DNA from: an uncultured Ruminiclostridium sp.
Lineage (GTDB): Bacteria > Bacillota > Clostridia > Oscillospirales > Ruminococcaceae
Assembly (NCBI GenBank): GCA_947630175.1
Contig: CANRGJ010000002.1
Span: 237,369-301,368, forward strand
Direction of reading: 5' to 3'
Length of the DNA stretch: 64,000 bases
In this document: piece by piece, positions 25,938 through 36,144 of the stretch
How the letters are laid out: each line of letters starts with the position of its first letter
How positions within the stretch are numbered: the first letter of the stretch is position 1
Notes under the pieces: model-generated
The model's input: only the letters and a program-made list of their open reading frames with translations
The model's database searches: none
What the model was told of the DNA's origin: nothing
Translations under genes and position numbers: made by a program

Positions 25938-27665
25938 TCAGAGTTCCATAAGTTGAGACTGGGTTTTCATAATAATCTTACCCTGTGGGGCAAATCTTTT
26001 ACTTCCGTCAATGGCATCGGCAATCCGTTTAATTCCGTCTTCATCTGCATTTATAAACAAAGATAAACGTTGAGTAGCTCTTGAGCATGCAACATATAAT
26101 ACTCTTTTCTTCTCCTCGTTGCTAAATGAATTCTCGTCAATATCAGTAATAATTATTACCCTGCTTTCTAATCCCTTGTATTTAATTGCCGTAGTAAATA
26201 GAACTGCTGAATTACTTTGTTCACGCAAAATCGGAATGCCTGATAACTTATAGACGCCGTTCAAAATAGAGCCTTCTTCTTTTTTGAGTGAGAGAATAAC
26301 GATGTCACTATATGAATAGCCATTCTTATCATCAGTATAATATTTGATAAGTTTGCTCAGTTTCATTAACGGATCGTCTTTGATAAAACTTATACTGGTT
26401 TTGTCACCTTTTATCATAGCAATTTTGGAACTTACTTCTACATCAATTATGTTATAAGAAGTAAGTGCAATTTCATAAGTATTACGACAATTTTTAGTAA
26501 GTACCAATTTACATTCAGATTCTTGTATCCATTGGGGCACTTTTTGAGTTGTCAACAGCTGATTTTTATCATAAAACACAAAAAAGTGTCCATCGACCAA
26601 TTCACAATATTCCTTAAAATAAACTATTTCATCATTATCAAAGTCTTGTCCCTCGTCGATAATAACATCATCAAAGTTCAATTTATCCCAATCTATTGCC
26701 ATAAGTGCTTGTGCTCTATCCTTTGGACTTGACAAATCTCTCCAGCTGTCAGCATACTTTGATATAAATGTATGTATGTTGTAATAGGTTACATTTTCAT
26801 ATGGGTACATATGGGCTAAAAAACTGAACAGCATCCGATTGAAGCAAAGAAACAGAACTTTCCGACCTTCAGTGCCAAATCGTCTGGCTGCTTCCTTTGC
26901 AATCAGTGTCTTTCCTGTTCCTGCTACGCCTTGGATAGTCGCATTATTCTGCTCGGATATGTAATCAAGTAAACCCGTTTGCTCGTCTGTAAGCTTTAAA
27001 AAGGCTTTTTCAATAGCACTTTTCTTTGCGCCGGGAGCTGTAATCAGCTCGAAGTCTGCCGCAATCATATCTACGATTTTTTCAAATTCTTCATCAGTAA
27101 TATTTACTTTCGACTTTGTCCCATAGAATTCGAAAATATCGTAGATTGCTTGCTTACCTTTTGCAAAGGATTCATATCCAAGGACAGCTCCTGAAGCTTC
27201 CCTATATGCCATAGGAAAGCTCTTAATTTTGTCTTTAATCTCACATGAAGAAAACCACACTGCGGCTTCAATAGGGAATCGTGAATCAAGATCGTCTGCA
27301 ATATTTGAAAGAGCACGACGGTAATGATATATCCCGTCGATTGCCTGGGATAATGGATCATTGCGCTTTTTTTCATTCAAAATATGTACTTCTTGAGTTG
27401 CTTGGTTTTCCTGATAAAAAGCATAATCATGATAAACAATGTCCCCGCCCTTTACTTCTAAAACAAGTGCTCCTAATTTTCTGTGAAGAATCAGAAAGTC
27501 GTTTTCTTTCCATGTGGTTTTCCACTTATCATTTCGCTTCATCCATTGAACAGAGTGAAAGATAATATATCCATCACCAAGCTTTTCAAGAAATTCATAT
27601 ACTTCTCTTTCCGAAAAAGGAAGATCGGTTATATCCTCTTTTTGAGGGTATATCATTGCACACAT
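25938..27665 (-). CDS. NERD-domain, UvrD-like superfamily 1 helicase
   Basis: A 575-residue protein with a nuclease-related NERD domain at about residues 25-120 (acidic WKENDFLILH, Glu/Lys in LVLEVKGG) and a UvrD-like helicase: Walker A GVAGTGKT (246-253), motif II IIDEGQD (about 336-341), motif III-V parts LTKNCRNT and KYKGLESRVIIITD, and a motif VI-like VACSRATQRL. It starts one base after the stop of the RecQ-like gene, so the two form one operon. NERD-helicase proteins include the Nhi antiphage protein; a role in defence is inferred. Alternative ATG nine bases later. Confidence 0.83.
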   Translation of the reverse strand: MCAMIYPQKEDITDLPFSEREVYEFLEKLGDGYIIFHSVQWMKRNDKWKTTWKENDFLILHRKLGALVLEVKGGDIVYHDYAFYQENQATQEVHILNEKKRNDPLSQAIDGIYHYRRALSNIADDLDSRFPIEAAVWFSSCEIKDKIKSFPMAYREASGAVLGYESFAKGKQAIYDIFEFYGTKSKVNITDEEFEKIVDMIAADFELITAPGAKKSAIEKAFLKLTDEQTGLLDYISEQNNATIQGVAGTGKTLIAKEAARRFGTEGRKVLFLCFNRMLFSFLAHMYPYENVTYYNIHTFISKYADSWRDLSSPKDRAQALMAIDWDKLNFDDVIIDEGQDFDNDEIVYFKEYCELVDGHFFVFYDKNQLLTTQKVPQWIQESECKLVLTKNCRNTYEIALTSYNIIDVEVSSKIAMIKGDKTSISFIKDDPLMKLSKLIKYYTDDKNGYSYSDIVILSLKKEEGSILNGVYKLSGIPILREQSNSAVLFTTAIKYKGLESRVIIITDIDENSFSNEEKKRVLYVACSRATQRLSLFINADEDGIKRIADAIDGSKRFAPQGKIIMKTQSQLMEL

Positions 27666-27666
27666 A

Positions 27667-30600
27667 TTACTTTAACTCCCTTGCAATCTGCTCATAGTCA
27701 ATTTCAGCTACCCTGTAAGCTTGCCACCCCATTGCAGCATAATTGCGCATTACGCTATCAGGAGTTTCGTGATCACAAATGAGGACATTTCTACTAGGCC
27801 ACGACATAAGGATAAAATCGCCAAGTGTAGAATTTTTGATAATTGTTTCCAAGTATTCCGGCTTTGGCACACCACTTTCTTCTAACTTTTTGAGCAGAGA
27901 ATGATCAGCGTCATCAAAGAAAGTGTAAATATCTGCCCATCGATTGATTGCATTAGTCGTATAAGAGTGCTCCTTATCAATAGAACGGCGCATTTCTACC
28001 TTATAAACGACCTCTTCATTTTTAACCAACACGTCGTATCCCAGAAAATAGTTTTCAATATAATTCCATCGATCTTCATCAGTTTTTAATTCCATAAAGA
28101 ATTTAGACAGAATTGCAACATCACGCTCGTGCTTCTGCCGCGCCTTTGTAACATAGTTGTTGGAATAATAGATGTTTCCCAGGACAATGCCTCTAATCTT
28201 ACTGGGGTCATTCAAACGAATGAAGATTTCCGGCTCTTCACCTCCTATAATTTCATAAGTGATATATCCAAAAACAGACAAAAGCTTTAACGATAAAGCG
28301 GACCCTTCATCACTTGCAAGGCTCATATAAGCGGAGAACGATGCCTTCTGAATACCGGAAAAATCGCTAATAATTTTAGATTTTGTAATAGGCTTGCGCA
28401 TAAACTCTTTAAAATTACCGTTTGCAAGGTAGTATTGTGTGCGACCAATTACATCATTTGTTCTACGTTTTACGCAGGCAGAATTGGAATCAACAAGATC
28501 AAAGAGAGAATTAGCAATCACTCGTGCCTTTGCCATTCCATATCTTTTACTAATCAGTTTTGCAAAATCGTCAATAGTAAAATACTGCTTCCGAAAGTTA
28601 TCATAAAGACTATTTGCAATGAATTCAAAGTCTTCTAGGATCTTATTACGGATATCTCCAAGCAAGTAATCCTCGCTGGCTTCAACGGAAACTTTTTGAC
28701 GCGGAAAAATGAAATCACGAATTCCGGGCATTATTTCTATATTGTTATGAGCAGCTGCTTGCTTGTTAAAGTACCAATACTTAAATTGCGGGAAAGAAAT
28801 ATTAGGGTGGAATTCTTCCCAGATTCGCTTTAAATCTACAGAATAAATATCCCCAGTGTCACTTAAAAACGAGCCGTTTTTCTGCGGCTCATTATACCGC
28901 CCCTCCTGTACATATGTAAAGCATCGACCAAATCTGGAGTTCAATACATCTTGCAAATGCTCTCGATGAATAACCACATAAGCTTTAGTAAATACACTCT
29001 GCGGACGAGAAATGAGAACCTTATAGTTGTACTTATCATAAAGGTCCTTTTCAAGCATGAGCAGACACGTTTTTAACTGATTGATACAGGAAGAATCATC
29101 ACGACCAAAAATATATGTGAATGATTCGGGCGAGATCAAAAAGTTCCGCGCATATCCCTTATTCTTGTGGGTTTCATATATTCCTTCAAGGACCTTTTTG
29201 ATCTGGTATTGCTTAATTTGGGACATGCCAAACAGGATTTTCATAAACATAAGGTCATTGTAATAGAAATCTGTAATTGCATATCCTGTCATAGATTCCT
29301 TACGGGAAGCGCGACCAATTTCCTGTACATAGTCGCACAAATTTCCGGTTGCCGCATAATGATATACATTTTTTATATCATCGACATCGACGCCCATGCC
29401 GAATGCTTTTGTTGCATACATTACGGGCATGACGCCTTTCCTGAATTTTTCAAAAGTCTCCTGCTTTTGCGCATTAAAATACTCGGCGCTTTGCTCGTTG
29501 ATATTTCTGCCGGTATATGTTCCGATGCTGTCACTCATAGTTATACCGGCAAAGCTGCGCAGCCCCTTCTTTGCATCACCGGCTAGTTTAGCAAAAGGAA
29601 AATATACAATTGTCTTTTCCCTTCTTTCAATCCATTGCTGTAAACGGGCACTCAGGTCGGCAGATTTCGCCGCTTCATATTCCGACTTAGGTCTTTTTGA
29701 AGTGGATTTAACATTGATCTCAAATTTTATGTTGGTGCGTTTGGTATATCCAATGTATTTTATGGGATTTTCCATATAAAGGCTTGTTATTGTCTCGCCC
29801 ACAGAATCATCCGCACCGCCATTTATTGCAGTTGCCGTAAATGCACAGATAGGAAAATGATATGTCTTTCTTTTGATGCCGCGACTTGTTTGAATATTAT
29901 GACGAAGCTGGTTAATATATCCTCCCAAATACCAATAATCGGGTCTAAAACCAACACCCCAAGTTGTAACAATATGGGCTTCGTCTACAATAAGCAAACC
30001 GATTTCACGTTCGCCGATAATTGTTTCAATTGAATAGGAAAGTAACGTTTCGGGGCTTAAATACAGTAAATCAACTTCTCCGTCTTTTATTCTCTTTAAA
30101 ACTGCCTCTTTTTCTACCTGTGTAATCAAGTCGGAGTTAAACGCTTCAACGCGGGTGTATCCGCTTTTGATTAACTTTTCTTTTTGATCTTGCATCAGTG
30201 CTTTTACAGGCTCTATAATAATTGTAAGCTTATTATATTTTTTTGCAAGATATACAGCAGGAATCTGGAACATAACAGACTTGCCCGCACCCGTAGAGGC
30301 AGTGATAAATATATCGCGAAAAGCTTTTCCTTTTTCATCTGCATACGAATTTTCAGCTTGACATATGATGTCTCTAATAATTCTGCCTTGGGAAATATAA
30401 ACAACTTCTTTGTCAATATCCGGACTTTTGTAAAACGGAATGGATCTGAACTCTTTAAACCCGTCTATACCTATATCCTCCTGAGCTATTTTTAACAGCT
30501 CAGTTTCTTGGTCAGAATCTTCTGCAAGTTGTTCATGATATTTAGACGCCCTGATCTTGTGATGCTGACAATATGAAAGCAAAGAATTAAGAATTCTGTT

Positions 30601-31236
30601 GGAAACCTCACCATCTGTCGTCTGAACGCCAAGCGTTTTCGGCATAATTGCATCAAGATCGGATAAATCTCTAAGATATGTTTCAACATCCTCATTCAAA
30701 TAGATATGAAATTCGACATCGGAAGTGTACTCATATAGACGACCCACAGGATAGAAATTACTCACAGTAATCTTCTCGTTTTTTTCGTACTCATAGTTGA
30801 AAAAGCTACCATAATACTGACCATCAATGAGGATTAACGCATTATACACAGAAAGAAATCTGGTGCAGTCATCGCTGAGGCTATCCTGCTCTTGTCCATC
30901 GAGACTACGTTCAATCTCTTTGGCAAGGTCTTCTGAAATCGTAATTTCAAGAGGATAATAGTCAGGAAATAGGTTATTTCTGTAAATTACAACTTCTAAG
31001 CCATCTTCCTCAACTGCCTCATCAACTCTGGTTTTAATAAGAGTATACTCTTGGTATGTAATCCAAACGACATCAGAATCCTCAATGTCAAGCAATTCTC
31101 TTTCGAGAGCCTTGCGATAGTTCTTTTGGAAAGACAGGACATCTACCTTTGCAGCAATATCGCCTTCAACAAGAGGAGTTCCATCCAATTGCTCTAAAAA
31201 AGATATATCAAAGCCTTTATATACGATCAGTTTCAT
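27667..31236 (-). CDS. RecQ-like DExH superfamily 2 helicase, large, probable defence component
   Basis: A 1189-residue protein. The first 300 residues match no family I know. A RecQ-like core follows: Walker A ASTGAGKS (313-320), motif Ib SPETLL, DEAH box IVDEAH (416-421), the motif III region AFTATA, and the motif VI QEIGRASRKES. After it come about 550 residues without a recognised domain. The start at 31236 has AAGGTGGG upstream; the frame is open for 32 more codons. Cotranscribed with the NERD-UvrD gene and flanked by mobile-element scars. AT-rich. Confidence 0.78.
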   Translation of the reverse strand: MKLIVYKGFDISFLEQLDGTPLVEGDIAAKVDVLSFQKNYRKALERELLDIEDSDVVWITYQEYTLIKTRVDEAVEEDGLEVVIYRNNLFPDYYPLEITISEDLAKEIERSLDGQEQDSLSDDCTRFLSVYNALILIDGQYYGSFFNYEYEKNEKITVSNFYPVGRLYEYTSDVEFHIYLNEDVETYLRDLSDLDAIMPKTLGVQTTDGEVSNRILNSLLSYCQHHKIRASKYHEQLAEDSDQETELLKIAQEDIGIDGFKEFRSIPFYKSPDIDKEVVYISQGRIIRDIICQAENSYADEKGKAFRDIFITASTGAGKSVMFQIPAVYLAKKYNKLTIIIEPVKALMQDQKEKLIKSGYTRVEAFNSDLITQVEKEAVLKRIKDGEVDLLYLSPETLLSYSIETIIGEREIGLLIVDEAHIVTTWGVGFRPDYWYLGGYINQLRHNIQTSRGIKRKTYHFPICAFTATAINGGADDSVGETITSLYMENPIKYIGYTKRTNIKFEINVKSTSKRPKSEYEAAKSADLSARLQQWIERREKTIVYFPFAKLAGDAKKGLRSFAGITMSDSIGTYTGRNINEQSAEYFNAQKQETFEKFRKGVMPVMYATKAFGMGVDVDDIKNVYHYAATGNLCDYVQEIGRASRKESMTGYAITDFYYNDLMFMKILFGMSQIKQYQIKKVLEGIYETHKNKGYARNFLISPESFTYIFGRDDSSCINQLKTCLLMLEKDLYDKYNYKVLISRPQSVFTKAYVVIHREHLQDVLNSRFGRCFTYVQEGRYNEPQKNGSFLSDTGDIYSVDLKRIWEEFHPNISFPQFKYWYFNKQAAAHNNIEIMPGIRDFIFPRQKVSVEASEDYLLGDIRNKILEDFEFIANSLYDNFRKQYFTIDDFAKLISKRYGMAKARVIANSLFDLVDSNSACVKRRTNDVIGRTQYYLANGNFKEFMRKPITKSKIISDFSGIQKASFSAYMSLASDEGSALSLKLLSVFGYITYEIIGGEEPEIFIRLNDPSKIRGIVLGNIYYSNNYVTKARQKHERDVAILSKFFMELKTDEDRWNYIENYFLGYDVLVKNEEVVYKVEMRRSIDKEHSYTTNAINRWADIYTFFDDADHSLLKKLEESGVPKPEYLETIIKNSTLGDFILMSWPSRNVLICDHETPDSVMRNYAAMGWQAYRVAEIDYEQIARELK

Positions 31237-31350
31237 TACATTTCCCACCTTTTGATGATTTTCTCTATCATATAAAAAATTATAGCATATATCGGGAAAA
31301 ATAGCAAGGCAAGTAAAAATTATACACATCAATCGGAAATCAAACTGTGA

Positions 31351-31510
31351 TTATAAAGATTGACGATACTGCGAGCGGGAGAGGAGTTCGGAGACTTTGT
31401 CCTCGCCTATCACCCTTTTGATTTTTTCTAACTTTTTGCTGTCCTCCCGCAGCTCGACATTCTCTTTCAGCAGTTTCCTGTTATGCTCTTTCACCCGCGC
31501 ATAACTGTTA
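31351..31510 (-). pseudogene. Possible C-terminal tail of a mobilisation protein (relaxase-like)
   Basis: A frame of about 50 residues (YARVKEHNRKLLKENVEL to SRSQYRQSL, then stop) forms a coiled coil with a closing IKRVIGEDKVSELL, a pattern seen at the end of some plasmid and ICE mobilisation proteins. It abuts the broken ATPase fragment to its right in another frame. Identification is weak; it is clearly cut off from any start. Confidence 0.35.
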
Positions 31511-31525
31511 TCTTGCACCGAGCAG

Positions 31526-31915
31526 TCAGTTTGTTCCCGAAATCATGTCAAACTTGTCGTCGGCTTGCTGCTTGCAGGTGTGGCGGACAAGCATTAAACA
31601 AATGCCGTAGGCTTCCGCAAATTGCTTTAGCCGAGCGATTATCTGGTAGTTATTGGCATAGCTGTACGTCTCCTTGCTCTCATCACAGACTTTTTGGAGC
31701 GTGTCTATAATGATTAACTTGGTGTCATTGTGTTCTTTGATGAATTTGAGGGGCTGGTTCTCCAGCCGCCGTTGATGCTGTTTGCAACCGTGGAAAAGTG
31801 CAGATTGTCCGCCTGTCCGTGCCGAACATACGGTAAAAGCGGCTTTGCAAGCGAGCATAATTGTCCTCCAAAGCGAGGTAAAGCACCGTTGCATGCTTAA
31901 TTTCGTAATTCTACA
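31526..31915 (-). pseudogene. Fragment of a RepA-like/AAA replication ATPase from a mobile element
   Basis: The stretch NQPLKFIKEHNDTKLIIIDT with LQKV, then YSYANNYQIIARLKQFAEAY, GICLMLVRHTCKQ and KFDMISGTN, is the central part of RecA-fold replication ATPases of Gram-positive ICEs and plasmids (Walker B LIIIDT). Upstream, VLYLALEDNYARLQSRFYRM continues the same protein in a different frame, and a stop follows SGTN where family members read GLLGA. Frameshifts and missing ends mark a dead gene. The remaining 31916-32227 holds no gene that I can support. Confidence 0.65.
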
Positions 31916-32227
31916 TTGGGATTCAAATTATGTCTTGGTTGCACTACCAAAATGCAAAAAAAGAAACCACCACAAAATGGCGGTTTTATAACCCTTTAAT
32001 AGTATGTAATTGTAACAATCTCGGTGCGATTCTGTCAGTTGCCGTACTATAATTGATACAACATAATAGTGACGCTTCTTACCATTGTCCGATACACTCG
32101 CGCAGGTGCAAAATGCACTTCTCTATTAATAATGTCGTATTCAATGTGACAAAAAATCTGTTTTAGCGCTACCCGTGCATGCATAGCATTTCTTTTCAAA
32201 ACATAGATAAACATTCCAATTTATATT

Positions 32228-33366
32228 TTATTTATTCCTCTTCAATTGTTCTATGAAAAGTGTAGACATGACTTCTTTTCCCTTTTTTGTGCCAAGTTCA
32301 TCAATACTCATATTTCCCTTGAATACCATTTCCATAATGACTATGTATGCTTCACCAAGAGCCGCTGTAATAATTCCAGCTACCGCAGCTGAAATAGCTC
32401 CACCTACAACTGTTCCTACACCAGGAATAAGCTTAATTAAATTCGTAACTACAGTCTTTCCAAGTACTGTTGCACTTCCTGAACCAATAGTTGCAGATAA
32501 TAGCGCAGTAATAACGCTCTTATTAACATCAAATCCAAATAATACCGTTATTGAAGTTATCATCCATATCTGAGTAGGAATCAGCAATGCACAGTCAGAG
32601 AACGGAATAGGTGTAACTCCTTCACCTACCGCTATAGCTGTTGCAGCTGCTACCGCTGACTGTGCTCGACGCTTTTTTCTTCTAAACAAGCTATCTGAAC
32701 GTGTTGAAGTGTATCCATCAGCTCGTCAGGAAGAGCATCCCCCATTACTTTGATTAAAACATCAAGCCCATAAGATGGTGCGATACCTACGTCCTTTATT
32801 TCATAGTCTTCAGCGAGTACAGGAATAGCTTAAATAATATTTAAATTCTCATTGAGTAAGGTCTGCCTCATTTTCTGAGCATTATTTTTTGAAAACGACT
32901 GCGTAAGGACAACCACAATGGGAACCTGGGTGATTTGGTTGTCCTTTGATAATTCTCTAAGCCATTCTATTTCTTCTGGCTCAATTCTATTCGAGGCTGT
33001 GTTAATACAATACCAGATGCAATGGATCGTATCATTAATGTTATGGGTAGCGAATCCTTTATTAATGGTTTCCATAACTTCTTTTTTAACCTCAGCTTGA
33101 ACTTCCTTTCCTAATTCAAAGCCTCTGGTATCATAAATCGCTAATGGAACACCTTTCTTTGTAATCTTTCGCATATGCGTTGTAATTGGCTTTCCCGTTC
33201 CAGTATCTGCCAAATGCTCTTTAAACACAGAATTTATGAGTGTGCTTTTTCCAGCGCCTGTCTTACCGGCCACAATGATATTTAATGTGTTCAAACTTTT
33301 GATTTTATCCTCAATTTTATTTAATGTTTCTTGTACAACCTCATTAATATTAATTCCTGACATCAT
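32228..33366 (-). pseudogene. Broken Era/dynamin-like GTPase with DUF697 domain
   Basis: The first part (32830-33366) is a GTPase domain: Walker A VAGKTGAGKSTLIN, switch-II DTRGFE, and VVVLTQS. An in-frame TAA at 32830-32832 ends it, but the same frame goes on readably (AIPVLAEDYEIKDVGIAPSY). Between about 32652 and 32689 the frame shifts into LFRRKKRRAQSAVAAA and the DUF697 part (GVTPIPFSDCALLIPTQ, hydrophobic helices), ending at 32228. One nonsense change plus one frameshift therefore split a normal gene of about 370 residues. Recent decay, or sequencing errors, must be considered. Confidence 0.75.
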
Positions 33367-33586
33367 TTTTTCTCCTTAGTAGCATAGTATTCTCAAACGG
33401 TACTATCTCCGGTCCCATATTATCGAAATCAATAACTTCTGTATCTAAGGATTTCTTATATGCTTTGTTCTCATACTTTTTTATGAGCGGCAACATTAAA
33501 GAAAACCCAACTACTGTTAAAGTACTTCCCACAACAAACCATATCACTTTACCACATCTGTTGCCTTTTTCCTGATTTTTCTTCAT
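33350..33586 (-). CDS. Small single-pass membrane protein
   Basis: A 78-residue product with a Lys-rich N-terminus, one membrane segment (VIWFVVGSTLTVVGFSLML, about 15-34) and a charged tail. ATG 33586 follows GGGAGGTAAAAAT; an upstream start adds ten residues. Its stop overlaps the start of the broken GTPase gene, so both were cotranscribed. No family recognised; possibly a membrane partner of the GTPase. 33617-33811 shows no gene. Confidence 0.6.
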   Translation of the reverse strand: MKKNQEKGNRCGKVIWFVVGSTLTVVGFSLMLPLIKKYENKAYKKSLDTEVIDFDNMGPEIVPFENTMLLRRKNDVRN

Positions 33587-33811
33587 ATTTTTACCTCCCA
33601 CAAAATCGCTTGTCAATTTAGCAAATTATCAATTTGTTATCGTATCATTTTTCTTGCATCGATAGTATTTATGACACCTCTTTTCAAATGGGTCAATCCC
33701 ATACCATGTAATTATTTAACGAGTGATGCCCAAAACGTTGCCGAACTGTTGGTATGATAACAGGTCGATAACAAATTTTGACGTGTTAAGTTCTATTTTT
33801 CAAGAATTCTG

Positions 33812-35353
33812 TCACTCCCACTCAATCGTCGCCGGCGGCTTGCTGGTCACATCATACACGATCCTGTTGATATTCTTCACTTCATTGACGATCCTTACGC
33901 TTGCTGCTTCCAGCACCTCGTAGGGTATCCTTGCAAAGTCCGCCGTCATAAAGTCGGTGGTGGTGACACCGCGCAGGGCGAGGGTGTAATCATACGTTCT
34001 GTCGTCGCCCATAACGCCTACCGAGCGCATATTTGTCAGCACGGCGAAATATTGGTTTATACTGCGGTCAAGTCCTGCCTTGGCTATCTCCTCACGGAAA
34101 ATGCAGTCGGCGTCCTGAAGAATTTTCAGCTTCTCTCTCGTTATTTCCCCTATTATTCTTATGGCAAGTCCCGGACCGGGGAAGGGCTGGCGCCACACAA
34201 GATAATCCGCAAGTCCAAGCTCTGTGCCCAACTTTCTCACCTCGTCCTTGAACAGCAGGCGCAGCGGTTCGATTATCTCCTTAAAATCCACGCAGTCGGG
34301 AAGTCCGCCTACGTTATGGTGGGATTTTATCACTGCCGCATCGCCCAGTCCGCTTTCGATAACGTCGGGATAGATAGTTCCCTGCACGAGATAATCCACC
34401 TTGCCTATCTTCTTTGCCTCTTCCTCGAAAACACGGATAAATTCCTCGCCTATGGTCTTGCGCTTTGTTTCGGGGTCGGAAACGCCCTCTAACTTTCCTA
34501 TAAATCGGTCGGAGGCGTCAACTCTCACAAAGTTCACGTTCCAGTCCTTGAAAGCCGCTTCCACCTCGTCGCCCTCGTTTTTGCGCATAAAGCCGTGGTC
34601 GACGAAAACGCAGGTGAGCTGGTCGCCTACTGCCTTTGAAAGCAGGGCGCAGGCTACTGAGCTGTCAACTCCTCCCGAAAGGGCGAGCAGGACTTTGCCG
34701 CTTCCCACCTTTTCCCTTATCTGAGCGATAGCTGTCTTAGCGTAGTTCGCCATGGTCCAGTCGCCTTTGCATTGACAGATATTGTACAGGAAATTCCCCA
34801 GTATCTCAAAGCCCTGCTGAGTGTGATTTACTTCAGGGTGGAACTGCACGCCGTACAGCTTTTTCTCATCGTTTGCCAGCGCTGCAAAGGGGCATTTTGC
34901 GGTGCTTGCTATTGCAGCAAAGCCTTCGGGCGCTTTTTTTATGTAATCGTTATGGCTCATCCAGATAACGGTTTTTTCGTTTATCCCCTCAAACAGCGGG
35001 TGAGAGGTGTTGACTTCGCATTCGGTCCTGCCGAACTCGGACAGGCTGTTGTCCTCGGCACTTCCTATCTCACCGTCAAGGGCGTAGGTGAGGAATTGCG
35101 CACCGTAGCATATTCCCAGAACGGGAACGCCTATTTCCAGTATCTCCCTTGACATTCTGGGGGAGCTGTCAAGATAGACGCTGTTAGGTCCGCCTGTGAA
35201 GATAATGCCCTTGGGGTTCCTCCCCTTTATTTCCTCAACGGGAGTTTTGTAGGAGATGACCTCGCAGTAGATATTGTGTTCCCTCACGCGGCGCGCGATA
35301 AGCTGGTTGTACTGGCCGCCGAAGTCAATGACAAGAATAAGCTCGTTGTCCAT
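33812..35353 (-). CDS. guaA: GMP synthase (glutamine-hydrolysing)
   Basis: Converts XMP to GMP. The 513-residue product has an N-terminal class I glutamine amidotransferase domain (GICYGAQ nucleophile Cys about residue 83; His-Glu in QFHPEVNHT), the ATP-pyrophosphatase motif [12 protein letters not shown] (about 224-235) and the C-terminal dimerisation domain ending in KPPATIEWE. Complete and ordinary. The promoter is at 35391-35419; it marks the right edge of the accessory block. Confidence 0.96.
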   Translation of the reverse strand: MDNELILVIDFGGQYNQLIARRVREHNIYCEVISYKTPVEEIKGRNPKGIIFTGGPNSVYLDSSPRMSREILEIGVPVLGICYGAQFLTYALDGEIGSAEDNSLSEFGRTECEVNTSHPLFEGINEKTVIWMSHNDYIKKAPEGFAAIASTAKCPFAALANDEKKLYGVQFHPEVNHTQQGFEILGNFLYNICQCKGDWTMANYAKTAIAQIREKVGSGKVLLALSGGVDSSVACALLSKAVGDQLTCVFVDHGFMRKNEGDEVEAAFKDWNVNFVRVDASDRFIGKLEGVSDPETKRKTIGEEFIRVFEEEAKKIGKVDYLVQGTIYPDVIESGLGDAAVIKSHHNVGGLPDCVDFKEIIEPLRLLFKDEVRKLGTELGLADYLVWRQPFPGPGLAIRIIGEITREKLKILQDADCIFREEIAKAGLDRSINQYFAVLTNMRSVGVMGDDRTYDYTLALRGVTTTDFMTADFARIPYEVLEAASVRIVNEVKNINRIVYDVTSKPPATIEWE

Positions 35354-35390
35354 TTTGTGCCTTCCTTTCAGTTGTTTGTCCTTATCCGAT

Positions 35391-35419
35391 AGTATAACAT
35401 TTTTTCATTGTTTTGTAAA
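35391..35419 (-). promoter_or_regulatory. guaA promoter
   Basis: Minus-strand TTTACA (35414-35419), 17-base spacer, TATACT (35391-35396). It lies back to back with the rightward promoter at 35440. Confidence 0.7.
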
Positions 35420-35439
35420 TAGATAAAGGGGCATACATA

Positions 35440-35468
35440 TTGAAAAAAAGCTGATATTGTGGTATCAT
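35440..35468 (+). promoter_or_regulatory. Promoter of the HAD/radical SAM operon
   Basis: TTGAAA (35440-35445), 17 bases, TATCAT (35463-35468), 41 bases before the HAD hydrolase ATG. Confidence 0.6.
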
Positions 35469-35508
35469 AAATTTGTAGATTTTGCTGACAGGAAAAGGAT
35501 ATAATTTT

Positions 35509-36144
35509 ATGACAGAGGCAATTTTCTTTGACGCTTTCGGAACGCTGTTCAGCTGGGGAAAAATCTCCTCCTCCGAGATAGTCAGAGCGCTTATAGCCGA
35601 GGAAAAACGCCCCTCGGCGGAGGACTTCTCCGTATGGTGGAAGGCGTATTATCGTGAAAAGACGATACCCTCCGCACCGTTCATAACGGAAAGGGAAATT
35701 TTCACAATGCGAATGAATGATGTTTTCGCCTTTTACGGCATTGATGGCGATCCTGCCCACGAGGTGAAGAAATTTTACGAAAGGGCGTACGTAAGGGACG
35801 CCTATACCGACGTAAAGCCTGCTCTTGCCGCTTTAAAGAAAAAGTACAGAATATACGTCGCCTCAAACACTGACAACGACGTTTTGCAGGCGGTGATGAA
35901 ACGAAACGGTATAACCGTGGACAGTGTTTTCACATCGGAAGATCTGAAATGCTACAAGCCCGACAAACGCTTTTTTGAAAGCATTTTGCAGGGAGCAGGA
36001 GTTGACTGCGGGAAAGCGGTGTTCATCGGCGACAGTATCAGAGATGACATCGAGGGCGCAAAGCAGGTGGGAATGAAAACCATACTTATCGACAGAACGG
36101 GAAAGGCGGGGTACGACAGGATACCCACGGAGATAGAAGAATGA
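35509..36144 (+). CDS. HAD-superfamily hydrolase
   Basis: A 211-residue phosphatase-like enzyme of unknown substrate. The motifs are complete: I DAFGTLF (residue 7 on), II ASNTDND, III Lys in KPDKRFF and IV GDSIRDDIEGA. A helical cap (about 15-90) places it in the subfamily I group. ATG 35509 is preferred to TTG 35482, which includes the purine-rich ribosome site in the reading frame. Its last four bases overlap the radical SAM gene. Confidence 0.88.
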   Translation: MTEAIFFDAFGTLFSWGKISSSEIVRALIAEEKRPSAEDFSVWWKAYYREKTIPSAPFITEREIFTMRMNDVFAFYGIDGDPAHEVKKFYERAYVRDAYTDVKPALAALKKKYRIYVASNTDNDVLQAVMKRNGITVDSVFTSEDLKCYKPDKRFFESILQGAGVDCGKAVFIGDSIRDDIEGAKQVGMKTILIDRTGKAGYDRIPTEIEE

